From Candidatus Kinetoplastibacterium crithidii (ex Angomonas deanei ATCC 30255) (GTDB taxonomy: Bacteria > Pseudomonadota > Gammaproteobacteria > Burkholderiales > Burkholderiaceae_B): a DNA stretch of 64,000 nucleotides. The DNA lies in contig NC_019815.1 of assembly GCF_000319225.1 (NCBI RefSeq), forward strand, positions 496,001 through 560,000, given 5' to 3'. A program made the position numbers and the translations under genes. Numbering within the stretch: position 1 is the stretch's first letter; each line of letters starts with the position of its first letter. Under the pieces are notes generated by a model. It had not been told where the DNA came from and ran no database searches. It saw nothing but the letters and a program-made list of their open reading frames with translations. Positions 48,205-58,359 of the stretch are shown in pieces.

Positions 48205-49695
48205 ATGACTAAGTCAAAAGCAATTCCTCCCTCCCCAGCGGGCAAATCTAAGCTTCCCATTGGATTATTGATGGGAGTCTTTGCTCTTATTGGGGTTCTT
48301 TTAATGCCTCTGTCGGGAGATCTTCCGGTAGCAGGACATCGTATGCTAGCAATATTGGCTTTTGCTGTGATTGTTTGGGTTACTGAAGCTGTTTCATATG
48401 AAGCTAGTGCAATAATGATTACAGTTTTAATGGCCTTCTTAATAGGAACGGCCCCTAATGTTAAGAATCCAGATGTTCTATATGGAACATCAACAGCTAT
48501 GGGTTTTGCATTATCTGGGTTTTCTAATTCCGCATTAGCATTAGTTTGGGGAGCCCTATTTATTGCTGGAGCCATGACTTTTACAGGGCTTGATAAAAGA
48601 ATAGCTTTATATACTTTATCAAAAGTTGGAACCAGCACTAAACGTATTATGATTGGAGCTATAGCAGTTACAATTATACTTAGCTTAGCTGTTCCTAGTG
48701 CAACTGCAAGAAGTGCTGCTGTTGTACCAATCATGATGGGCATAATAACATCTTTCGGCATTAATAAAAGATCAAACATAGCTGCTGGAATAATGATAGT
48801 AGTAGCACAAGCAACAGGCATATGGAATATAGGAATTAAAACTGCCTCAGCACAAAATCTACTTACCTCTGGATTTATGAGTAAAATGCTGGGAGAAGCC
48901 CCTTCTTGGTCTGATTGGTTCTTGGCCGGAGCTCCTTGGTCAGCAATTATGTCAGTATTCCTAATAGCATTAGTTCTAAAAATGTTACCACCAGAACCTA
49001 ATGGCATAACCTTTGGAAAAGAAGCTGTAGAGAAATCTCTTGTAGAACTTGGTCCAATGAGTTCTCCACAAAAACGTTTGCTACTAATTTCTCTATTTTT
49101 GCTGTTTTTCTGGGCTACCGAAGGTAGTTTGCATAATTTTGATACTACATCAACAACATATGTAGGTTTGGTGTTATTAATAATGCCTGGTTTTGGTGTA
49201 ATGTCATGGAAAGATATACAATCTCGTATACCTTGGGGTACAGTAATAGTATTTGGTATAGGTGTAAGCTTAGGAACAACCCTACTAACCACAGAAGCTG
49301 GTCAATGGTTAGGAAAACAAGTTGTTTTAAATACAGGTATAGATCAATTCTCTCCTGTCGCTATCTTTGCTATTTTAGCCGCATTCTTAATTATAATACA
49401 TCTTGGTTTCGCTAGCGCTACAGCCTTAGCATCAGCTTTGTTACCAATAATAATATCAGTTTTAACAACAATGCCTGGTGACTTTAACAGAGTAGGCATA
49501 ACTATGTTATTAGGGTTTGTTGTAAGTTTTGGATTTATTTTGCCAATAAATGCACCTCAAAACATGGTTTGTTTAGCTACAGAAACATTTAATGTTAAGC
49601 AGTTTGCAATTATAGGAACAATTATAACCATAGTAGGGTATCTTCTAATGTTACTATTTAGTGTTACTTACTGGCATTGGTTAGGACTTTTATAG
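48205..49695 (+). CDS. DASS/SLC13-family anion:sodium symporter
   Basis: The family moves di- and tricarboxylates or sulfate. The 496-residue protein has about twelve hydrophobic segments; features include VTEAVSYEASAIMI, SLAVPSATARSAAVVPIM (the first SNT-like motif) and in the C-terminal half HLGFASATALASALLPI. GGAGAG lies before the ATG. It is followed by an Ldh_2-family dehydrogenase after nine bases, so the two form an operon. The GC share near the start is visibly higher than nearby. The substrate (malate, succinate, sulfate) cannot be decided from sequence. Confidence 0.85.
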   Translation: MTKSKAIPPSPAGKSKLPIGLLMGVFALIGVLLMPLSGDLPVAGHRMLAILAFAVIVWVTEAVSYEASAIMITVLMAFLIGTAPNVKNPDVLYGTSTAMGFALSGFSNSALALVWGALFIAGAMTFTGLDKRIALYTLSKVGTSTKRIMIGAIAVTIILSLAVPSATARSAAVVPIMMGIITSFGINKRSNIAAGIMIVVAQATGIWNIGIKTASAQNLLTSGFMSKMLGEAPSWSDWFLAGAPWSAIMSVFLIALVLKMLPPEPNGITFGKEAVEKSLVELGPMSSPQKRLLLISLFLLFFWATEGSLHNFDTTSTTYVGLVLLIMPGFGVMSWKDIQSRIPWGTVIVFGIGVSLGTTLLTTEAGQWLGKQVVLNTGIDQFSPVAIFAILAAFLIIIHLGFASATALASALLPIIISVLTTMPGDFNRVGITMLLGFVVSFGFILPINAPQNMVCLATETFNVKQFAIIGTIITIVGYLLMLLFSVTYWHWLGLL

Positions 49696-49704
49696 GCTAA
49701 AAAT

Positions 49705-50748
49705 ATGAAACTAGATATCCAACAAGCTATTACTTTTGGTCAAAAAATACTAATAGCACAGGGAGTACCTGTGGATATTGCATTTGACGTTTCTGAACAT
49801 TTAGTTACTTCCGATCAAGTAGGATATACAAGCCATGGTTTGTCTATCCTACCAACTTATCAGAAAGTTTTAGCAAATGGCTTTATTAAAGCAGATGGTA
49901 GGCCAGAACTTTTTAACGATCAACCTGCTATTCTAGGTTTTAACGGGAATAAAGGCTTTGGTCAACATGTTGGAAAAGTTGTTATAAAACAAGCAATTGA
50001 CCGTGCAAATAAACATGGTCAATGCATAGTTACAGTTAATAACTGCCATCATTTAGGAAGAATGGGCTATTATGGAGAAATAGCAGCAGCATCTGGAATG
50101 ATTTTGCTAGCATTTACTAATGTCATTAATCGTGAGCCTACAGTAGCTCCTTATGGAGGGGCTACTGCTAGAATGACTACAAATCCACTATGTTTTGCAA
50201 TACCATTACCAAATGGGCGCCCCTATTTCATAGTTGATATGGCAACCAGTTCTATGGCTATTAATAAAGCTAGGGTTTTAGCTACTAAAGGACTTAAAGC
50301 TGATAATGGAAGTATGATAGATGCTAATGGTAAACCAACCAATGATCCAAATGTTTTGTTCACAAATCCACCAGGTGCATTATTGCCGTTTGGTGCACAT
50401 AAAGGATATGCATTAGGTTTAACTGCGGAACTGTTAGCAGGTATCCTAACAAATGGTGGTACTATCCAGCCTGGTAATCCAAGGCTAGGAGCTGCTATGA
50501 ATAATATGTTTGCCATAATTATTAACCCTGACCTTGTAAATAAAAACAATAACTGGAAAGATTTAGAGAGTAATGCTTATATAGACTACTTGCATTCTTG
50601 TCCACCACAGCCTGGAATTGATAAAGTTCAATATCCTGGTGAGTATGAATACAATAGCAAAGTTAATAATAACGAATCTATAGAGTTTGAAGATTCAATT
50701 TGGAAAAACATATCGTCCTTAGCAACTAAACTTAATGTTACTTTGTAA
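49705..50748 (+). CDS. Malate/L-lactate dehydrogenase family (Ldh_2) oxidoreductase
   Basis: Members oxidise malate, L-lactate or ureidoglycolate with NAD(P). The 347-residue protein has the family start QITFGQKI-like helix, TSDQVGYTSHGLSILP, the catalytic His region NNCHHLGRMGYY, NPLCFAIPLPNGRPYFI, DMATSSMAINK and FGAHKGYALGL. Family is clear, substrate is not. It sits directly behind the DASS transporter and before a strong terminator, so uptake and oxidation of a carboxylate is a natural reading. Confidence 0.88.
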   Translation: MKLDIQQAITFGQKILIAQGVPVDIAFDVSEHLVTSDQVGYTSHGLSILPTYQKVLANGFIKADGRPELFNDQPAILGFNGNKGFGQHVGKVVIKQAIDRANKHGQCIVTVNNCHHLGRMGYYGEIAAASGMILLAFTNVINREPTVAPYGGATARMTTNPLCFAIPLPNGRPYFIVDMATSSMAINKARVLATKGLKADNGSMIDANGKPTNDPNVLFTNPPGALLPFGAHKGYALGLTAELLAGILTNGGTIQPGNPRLGAAMNNMFAIIINPDLVNKNNNWKDLESNAYIDYLHSCPPQPGIDKVQYPGEYEYNSKVNNNESIEFEDSIWKNISSLATKLNVTL

Positions 50749-50761
50749 ATCAGTTATTTCT

Positions 50762-50804
50762 AGTACAAAGGATTTAAACATAAAGATATTAAATCCTTTG
50801 TACT
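50762..50804. terminator. Bidirectional terminator between the Ldh_2 gene and mrdB
   Basis: A perfect 16-base stem (50762-50777 with 50789-50804) encloses an 11-base loop and is followed by TTT-G-TTTT. The right arm includes the stop codon of mrdB (50789-50791), which is read leftward. It serves both converging units. Confidence 0.8.
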
Positions 50805-51943
50805 TTTGTTTTAGATTCATTTTTAATATTCATTAAAAGACCACAAGATATCCCTATATTTAAAAATGCTGACCCACCGTAACTCATAAAAGGTAATGGA
50901 ACACCTACTACAGGTAATATTCCAGTTACCATTCCTATATTTACAAATACATAAACAAAAAACATCATTGATATAGAAGCTGATAATAATCTAGAAAATG
51001 AAGTTTTTGCTGACATAGATATTTTTAAACCAAATAAAATTAATAAAAAATATATAATTAGCAAAAAAACACAACCATATAAACCAAACTCTTCTGCAAA
51101 TACAGCAAAAATAAAATCAGTCATCCTTTCTGGAATAAAATCCAAATGTGACTGGGTACCTTGCATATAACCTTTTCCATATAAACCTCCAGATCCAATA
51201 GCTATCATAGATTGTATTGTATGAAATCCATTTCCTAAAGGATCAGACAAAGGGTTTAATAAAGTACAAATTCTATTCTTTTGATAATCATGAAAAAAAA
51301 ACCAACTAACGTCTGAAGTACAAAGAAAATCTTTATAAAAAAGCAATATACATATTAAAGAAATAACTAATACTACAATAGGAACTATTATTCTGAATGA
51401 TAATCCAGCAAAATAAATAACAAAAAAGCCTGATGCTAATACTAACAAAGATGTTCCTAAATCTGGTTGTAGAATAATAAGCGAAAATGGCACCATCAAA
51501 ATTACAAATGCAATAAAAAAATCTCTTTTATGCAATCTATCATTATTTTGCACTTTATCAAAATACCATGCTAACATCATAGGTACAGCAATTTTCAACA
51601 TTTCTGAAGGCTGTATTCTCGTAAACCCTATACTTAACCAACGAGTTGCTCCCTTAGTAGTTTCTCCAAAAAACTCTACGCACAAAAGTAGAAATACGCC
51701 AAATATGTAAAAAGGCAATGAAAAATTTTTCAACCATGCTGGAGGAAGCATAGAAACAAAAAGCATTGCTGAAAATGCAATAATACAATTATATATTTGA
51801 GCTGAAAAACGCAAATCATAGTACCCCACAGCTGACCGCAAAGCAACTAGACCCACAATAGAAAGAGCAAAATATATAAATAATATAAAAAAATCCATAC
51901 TATTGATGAATCTATGAAAAATATCGTAAAAAGAAAATTTCAT
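50789..51943 (-). CDS. mrdB: Rod-shape determining glycosyltransferase RodA
   Basis: RodA (SEDS family) polymerises glycan strands for wall elongation together with PBP2. The 384-residue protein has about ten membrane segments and the motifs TKGATRWLSIGFTRIQPSE, PDLGTSLLV, GNGFHTIQSMIAIGSGG and GVPLPFMSYGGSA. All are in normal order. It is the last gene of the mreBCD-mrdAB cluster. Confidence 0.96.
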   Translation of the reverse strand: MKFSFYDIFHRFINSMDFFILFIYFALSIVGLVALRSAVGYYDLRFSAQIYNCIIAFSAMLFVSMLPPAWLKNFSLPFYIFGVFLLLCVEFFGETTKGATRWLSIGFTRIQPSEMLKIAVPMMLAWYFDKVQNNDRLHKRDFFIAFVILMVPFSLIILQPDLGTSLLVLASGFFVIYFAGLSFRIIVPIVVLVISLICILLFYKDFLCTSDVSWFFFHDYQKNRICTLLNPLSDPLGNGFHTIQSMIAIGSGGLYGKGYMQGTQSHLDFIPERMTDFIFAVFAEEFGLYGCVFLLIIYFLLILFGLKISMSAKTSFSRLLSASISMMFFVYVFVNIGMVTGILPVVGVPLPFMSYGGSAFLNIGISCGLLMNIKNESKTKVQRI

Positions 51944-51992
51944 AAAAACCCTTCTATCCTTCTATATAAGCAAATACTATCTTCAGATAACA

Positions 51993-53833
51993 CTAATTAT
52001 TATTTAATAACCAATAATCAAAAATTTTACGAGCTATAGGGGCAGCTTCTTTTGAACCCCACCCACCATTTTCAACAATAATAGCTACAGCAATCTTAGG
52101 ATTATCTGAAGGAGCAAACCCCATAAATAAGGCATGATCACGTAGTTTCTCATCTATGAATTTAGCATTGTATTTACTACCTCGCAAACTAAATACTTGA
52201 GCAGTTCCTGTTTTTCCTGCTACAGAATAAGGAGCTCGTAAGAAAGCATTTTTAGCTGTACCATAATTTATGACATCTTTCATAGCAGATTTTATGAAAC
52301 TAACATTATCATAATTTAACGGCACTTGATGTAATGGTTCATAAAAGATTCTTTCTTCATTTTCTAAAGTAGGTGACTTAGTTTTATAAACTAAATGAGG
52401 TTTTCTATATAATCCATTATTTGCTAAAACAGTAAGACCCTGTGCCAATTGTAATAAAGTAAATGAATTGTAACCCTGGCCAACCATTAGAGAAATAGTA
52501 TCTCCTAAATACCATTTTTGCATTTTTTTGTTAGAATATTTTTTACGTTTCCACTCAGTTGATGGTAGAATCCCTTGTTTTTCACCATCTAAATCTATAT
52601 CTAATTTTTGACCAAAACCGAACTGTTTAATAAAATCGTGTAGTTCATCAACACCTATATCTAGGCCAAGCGAATAAAAATATGTATCTGAAGAAACAAC
52701 TATAGCTTTATACATATCGACCAAACCATGAGCAATACTGCCTGGATTACGAAACTTCTGACCACCACATTCAAAATACCCTGGATCCATAATTTTATCA
52801 TTAGAACTTCTTTTTCCTAACTCTAAAGCTGCCAAAGCTACGAATGGCTTATAAACAGACCCTATTGGATAGGTTCCATATAATGCCCTATTTATTAATG
52901 GATAATCATGTGAGTTATTAAGTGAGTCCCAGCTATTTTTATCTATACCGTCTATAAATAAATTTGGATCAAATGATGGCACAGAAACCAATGCCAAAAT
53001 TTCCCCTGTATTTGGATCTATTGCAACAACAGCTCCTTTTTTAGAGGCAAAAGCATTATAAATAGTCTTTTGTAATCCTATATCTATAGAAAGAAAAATA
53101 TCTTTACCTGGAATAGGATCTACTGACTTTAAAATACGAACAGGTTTTCCTGCTGCTGTTACCTCTACTTCTTTAAAACCTGTATAACCATGCAAAGTTG
53201 TTTCCCAAGTTTTTTCTATACCTTTCTTCCCGATTAATTGACTACCACGATAATTAGCTATTTTACTATCATCTAAAATTCTAAAATCATTATCAGATAT
53301 TCTACCTATATAACCAACAACATGAGAAACTTCATAACAATAAGGATATTCTCTTATCCATCTTGACTTTATTTTTAATTCTGGAAACTTAAAGGCATGG
53401 GAAGCAAACCAAGAAACTTCAAATTCGTTTAACTTATTTCGAATAATTATAGGCTTATATCTACCATACTCTATAACCTGACGAGCTATTCTTCGCTTAT
53501 TGTTTTCACTAATTTTAATTGCTGGTTCCAATTCTTTGAATAAAGATTCTAACTTGTCAGCTTTTACTGAAGACATCTCTAATGTATAAACACAATTACT
53601 ACAAGCAAGAATCTCACCATTACGGTCAAAAACACTACCCCTCTTAGGAGGCATAGGAACAACAGCTATACGATTATTGTCTGCTTTCTCAGACAAACCT
53701 TCATATAAACTAACTTGCAAATACCATAATCTAACTATCAATATACAAAAACCAAATAAAAAAATAAAATACCTATTATTATTCTTTCCGAGAATTTTTT
53801 TAGTACTTTTACTTGATTATTAAGCTCAAACAT
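51993..53833 (-). CDS. mrdA: Penicillin-binding protein 2 (transpeptidase), N-terminus cut off by a one-base frameshift
   Basis: PBP2 cross-links peptidoglycan during elongation. The main frame (53741 to 51993) carries the transpeptidase motifs GSVYKP (SxxK), SSDTYFY (SxD) and AGKTGTAQ (KTG), but it begins at a TTG and lacks the membrane anchor. An ATG at 53833 opens MFELNNQVKVLKK, then hits a run of seven A (plus-strand T 53795-53801). An eighth A continues KILGKNNNRYFIFLFGFCILIVRLWYLQ, the usual anchor, and gives 613 residues, the normal length. Same pattern as gltX and cydD. Confidence 0.93.
53795..53801 (-). other. A7 (coding strand) frameshift tract in mrdA
   Basis: Seven T on the plus strand, so seven A in the coding strand. 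One more base joins the start ATG at 53833 and its membrane anchor to the transpeptidase frame. Confidence 0.82.
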
Positions 53834-53846
53834 AGAAAACAAATTA

Positions 53847-54395
53847 TTAAACTGTTGGCGAATCAGAAATAACCTCTGGACGTTGAGGAATAAGTAAAAA
53901 CCAACCAACCAATGGCCACATCAAAAGAATGAACATAACTTCTTTTGACCATCCCCATCCTACCCAACGAATATTTATCCAAGAAACAAAAAGTTTACTA
54001 ATAAACGAAGAAAAAAATAATATAGGAGCAATATGCACAGTTTGGCTAAATAATCCAAAACGTAATAATCTTTTACGAATTACTAAAGCAAAATAAGAAA
54101 AAAGGGTAAAGAATAAGGCATTTTCTCCTAAAAAAAATGTTCCTTGTACGTCTACCAAAATACCAAAACAAAAAGCAGTTAATAATCCTATTCTTGAAGA
54201 GTCATGCACACACCAAAACACTATTACCGTAACTAATAAATTCATAGAAAAAAAAGGTACTAAAGATAACATCCAAGATAAAAATATACTACTCCAAACA
54301 AATTTAGCCTGAGCTGGTCTAGCTACTTTATCAGGTTCAACATTACTTGGCATACCAATTCTTCTATGTTGGGATAAATGTTTATCTGTTTTCAT
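53847..54395 (-). CDS. mreD: Rod-shape determining protein MreD
   Basis: MreD is an inner-membrane partner of MreC in the elongasome. The 182-residue protein has five or six hydrophobic segments and the family piece FGILVDVQGTFFLGENALFF. The N-terminal 30 residues are basic and polar. It is 5 bases from mreC. Confidence 0.92.
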   Translation of the reverse strand: MKTDKHLSQHRRIGMPSNVEPDKVARPAQAKFVWSSIFLSWMLSLVPFFSMNLLVTVIVFWCVHDSSRIGLLTAFCFGILVDVQGTFFLGENALFFTLFSYFALVIRKRLLRFGLFSQTVHIAPILFFSSFISKLFVSWINIRWVGWGWSKEVMFILLMWPLVGWFLLIPQRPEVISDSPTV

Positions 54396-54400
54396 TTTAT

Positions 54401-55249
54401 TTAATTTATTTCTATTTTTAAAACAATAAAGTGACGATAATATTCAGGATGAGCAACAGATTCAGCAATAGCGCGGGAATATCCCGATATATGATCTTTT
54501 TCAACTTTTATAACTTTAGCCACAGGTAACCCAACTGGGAAAATACCTCCTATCCCACTCGTTACCAACAAATCATCAATTTTTATATCAAAATTATCAG
54601 TCAAATAACGTACTTCCAATAAGCCAGGTATTCCCAACCCAAAAGTGATCAAACGAAGACCATTTCTAGTTATCTGCACTGGAACCGATACATTATGATC
54701 AGATACTAAAGCCGCTTCAGAAGTTACTGGAGTTACCCTAATAATTTGACCTACAACACCTCCTTCACTAATTACAGACATTCCGGGAGAAACACCAACT
54801 TTACTACCTTTATTAAAAATCAGATGTTGGCTAAAACTATTATTCGACTCATATAAAATCTCAACTACTATTGAAGATTCCTTTATAACATCTGTAATCC
54901 CTAGTAATTTACGTAGTTTATAATTTTCTGCTGTCAGCTGTGAAAGTCTTGTTGTAATTTGGGCCATTTCAATATATTGCTTTTGCAACAACTCATTTTC
55001 TCTACGTATCATATTTGCTGCATTAAACCAGTTATTAATACGTTGGAAAATATCTCTAGGAATCAGAACTATACGCTGAAAAGGATAAATAACAACTGAC
55101 ACTAGTTTCCTAACTGGTTCTACCGTGTTAGGAAATCTAGCATCACAAGTTAATAAAATTAAAGCTACTAATAAAGCAATAAACAGCTTGATTTCTAAAG
55201 ATATTCCACGCCTAAATAAAGGCCGTATCCCTTGACGCTGCATATCCAT
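54401..55249 (-). CDS. mreC: Rod-shape determining protein MreC
   Basis: MreC spans the inner membrane once and organises the elongation complex in the periplasm. The 282-residue protein has one membrane segment (about residues 20-40), a coiled coil (about 70-110) and two beta domains with GVVGQIIRVTPVTSEAALVSD. Normal length. It lies 32 bases downstream of mreB. Confidence 0.95.
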   Translation of the reverse strand: MDMQRQGIRPLFRRGISLEIKLFIALLVALILLTCDARFPNTVEPVRKLVSVVIYPFQRIVLIPRDIFQRINNWFNAANMIRRENELLQKQYIEMAQITTRLSQLTAENYKLRKLLGITDVIKESSIVVEILYESNNSFSQHLIFNKGSKVGVSPGMSVISEGGVVGQIIRVTPVTSEAALVSDHNVSVPVQITRNGLRLITFGLGIPGLLEVRYLTDNFDIKIDDLLVTSGIGGIFPVGLPVAKVIKVEKDHISGYSRAIAESVAHPEYYRHFIVLKIEIN

Positions 55250-55281
55250 GTATTACTTTATTACAATAAATATAAAAATCT

Positions 55282-56331
<1,050 letters not shown>

Positions 56332-56512
56332 TCAGCTTAAAAATAATTTCTTAAAATTTTATCAAACTATTAAAATATAAATTTATAATACTTACGTAAT
56401 ATGCTATAAGCTATTATAATTTTCAATAGTAGGATAAACTGTTTTTATATTAAACAACTGCCAAAACATAATTGCAAAACATCATTGAACATTCTAACAC
56501 ATACATTTTTTT

Positions 56513-56821
56513 ATGGCTCTTAATAAAATAGATATTAATAATATTGCCACTATTTCTAGAATTGAAATCACAAAAGAAGAAATTGGAATATTTGAAAAAG
56601 AACTAAATAAAGTTATCAAAATAATTGAGAAAGTACAAGATATAAAGATAGATGATATAGAACCTTTAGTAAGTCCAATTTCTATAATAGATACTTTTAA
56701 TAAGCATTTACGTGAAGACATAAACCCTCAAACATGTTCTCAAGAATTTATGGAAACAATTATTCACAATTCACCAGAATTTGAAAACAATCTATTTATA
56801 GTACCGAAAATTATTGAATAA
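56513..56821 (+). CDS. gatC: Asp/Glu-tRNA amidotransferase subunit C
   Basis: GatC is the small linker subunit of GatCAB. The 102-residue protein has the family pattern (DINNIATISRIEI at the start, the VQDIKIDDIEPL middle, and NSPEFENNLFIVPKIIE at the end). It is two bases from gatA. In bacteria lacking GlnRS or AsnRS this complex makes Gln-tRNA and Asn-tRNA. Confidence 0.95.
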   Translation: MALNKIDINNIATISRIEITKEEIGIFEKELNKVIKIIEKVQDIKIDDIEPLVSPISIIDTFNKHLREDINPQTCSQEFMETIIHNSPEFENNLFIVPKIIE

Positions 56822-56823
56822 TC

Positions 56824-58350
56824 ATGACAAAAAAACCACTACATACACAATTTGATGGAATAAATGAATTACGCGATGCAATCTTAAAAAAAGATATTAG
56901 TGTATTAGAAATTACAAAAAGTGCTCTAGAAAAAGCCAAGGATTTAGAATATCTCAATATATTTTTGCATTTAGATGAAGAACTGACATTGCAACAAGCT
57001 AAGGAAGCAGATAAAAATTCTTCAGATTCATCAAAAATATTAACTGGAATACCTATAGCTCACAAAGATAATATTGCAACAAAGCAATGGCATACAACTG
57101 CAGGCAGCAAAATGTTAGAAAATTACATTAGTCCATTTAATGCTACTGTAGTTGATAAATTAAAAGAATTTGGAAGTATCTCATTAGGCAAGTTGAATTG
57201 TGATGAATTTGGCATGGGTTCAAACAATGAAAACTCTGCTTATGGACCAGTCAAGAACCCTTGGGATATTAGAATAACGCCTGGAGGATCTTCTGGAGGT
57301 TCTGCTGCAGCTGTTGCCGCACGCATAGTTATGGCATCAACAGGTACAGATACAGGTGGGTCAATAAGAATGCCTGCTGCACTGTGTGGAGTTTGCGGGA
57401 TAAAACCAACTTATGGAACTGTTTCAAGATACGGCGTTATAGCATTTGCTTCTAGCCTTGATCAAGTTGGAGTTTTTGCTAACAGTAGCTTAGATTTATT
57501 AGAAATACTAAACACTATTAGCGATTATGATCATAAAGATTCTACAAGTATTAAAAAATATTGCTCAGAAGAAATAAAAACTGGTTGGATAAAAAAATCT
57601 TTTAATAATACCAAAAATTCTTTCAGAAAGAATTCTAGCTCTCCGTTAAAAGACATAAGGATAGGCATCCCAAAAGAATTTTTTGACATGCCAATAGATG
57701 AAGATATATTAAAAACAACTAAAGAAGCAATACATACATTCGAAAAGCTTGGTGCAGATATAATAAACATATCTATACCACATACAGAAATTGCAATACC
57801 AACTTATTATGTAATAGCTTCAGCAGAAGCATCTAGCAATCTAGCTCGTTACGATGGTGTTCACTATGGTTATAGAACATCAACATTTAAAAACATAGAA
57901 GAAATGATCTCTCGCTCTAGAGCAGAAGGTTTTGGAAATGAAGTTAAGATCCGCACATTGCTTGGAAATTATTTGTTATCTAAAAATAATTATGAACAAT
58001 TTTATTTAAAAGCTCAAAAAATAAGAAGAATCATACTTAATAGCTTCCAAAAAATATTTCATACTGAATGTGATCTTATCATGGGTCCTGTGACCATGAA
58101 AAATACCAAAAAAATTGGAATAAAAAATATAAATGATACAGACTGGCTAGATGACATATACACAGTAAGTGCTAACTTGGCAGGGTTACCAGCAATGTCA
58201 ATACCTTGCGGGTTTAACAAAAGTGATGACTCACATCCTATCGGCTTACAAATTATTGGCAACTATTTTTCAGAACCTCTTATGATAGCAATATCAGATT
58301 GTTATCAACAAAATACTAATTGGCATAAAAAATTACCAGATAACATATAG
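56824..58350 (+). CDS. gatA: Asp/Glu-tRNA amidotransferase subunit A
   Basis: GatA is the amidase that frees ammonia from glutamine. The 508-residue protein has the catalytic Lys in IPIAHKDNI, and the amidase signature with the two Ser in GGSSGGSAAAVAA plus TDTGGSIRMPAALCG. Middle of gatC-gatA-gatB, 9 bases before gatB. Confidence 0.97.
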   Translation: MTKKPLHTQFDGINELRDAILKKDISVLEITKSALEKAKDLEYLNIFLHLDEELTLQQAKEADKNSSDSSKILTGIPIAHKDNIATKQWHTTAGSKMLENYISPFNATVVDKLKEFGSISLGKLNCDEFGMGSNNENSAYGPVKNPWDIRITPGGSSGGSAAAVAARIVMASTGTDTGGSIRMPAALCGVCGIKPTYGTVSRYGVIAFASSLDQVGVFANSSLDLLEILNTISDYDHKDSTSIKKYCSEEIKTGWIKKSFNNTKNSFRKNSSSPLKDIRIGIPKEFFDMPIDEDILKTTKEAIHTFEKLGADIINISIPHTEIAIPTYYVIASAEASSNLARYDGVHYGYRTSTFKNIEEMISRSRAEGFGNEVKIRTLLGNYLLSKNNYEQFYLKAQKIRRIILNSFQKIFHTECDLIMGPVTMKNTKKIGIKNINDTDWLDDIYTVSANLAGLPAMSIPCGFNKSDDSHPIGLQIIGNYFSEPLMIAISDCYQQNTNWHKKLPDNI

Positions 58351-58359
58351 GATACGCAA

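Noticed and set aside
48177-49292. A long open frame of 371 codons on the minus strand
   Set aside because: It lies antisense to the DASS transporter, has no family pattern and is explained by codon choice in the hydrophobic gene on the other strand.
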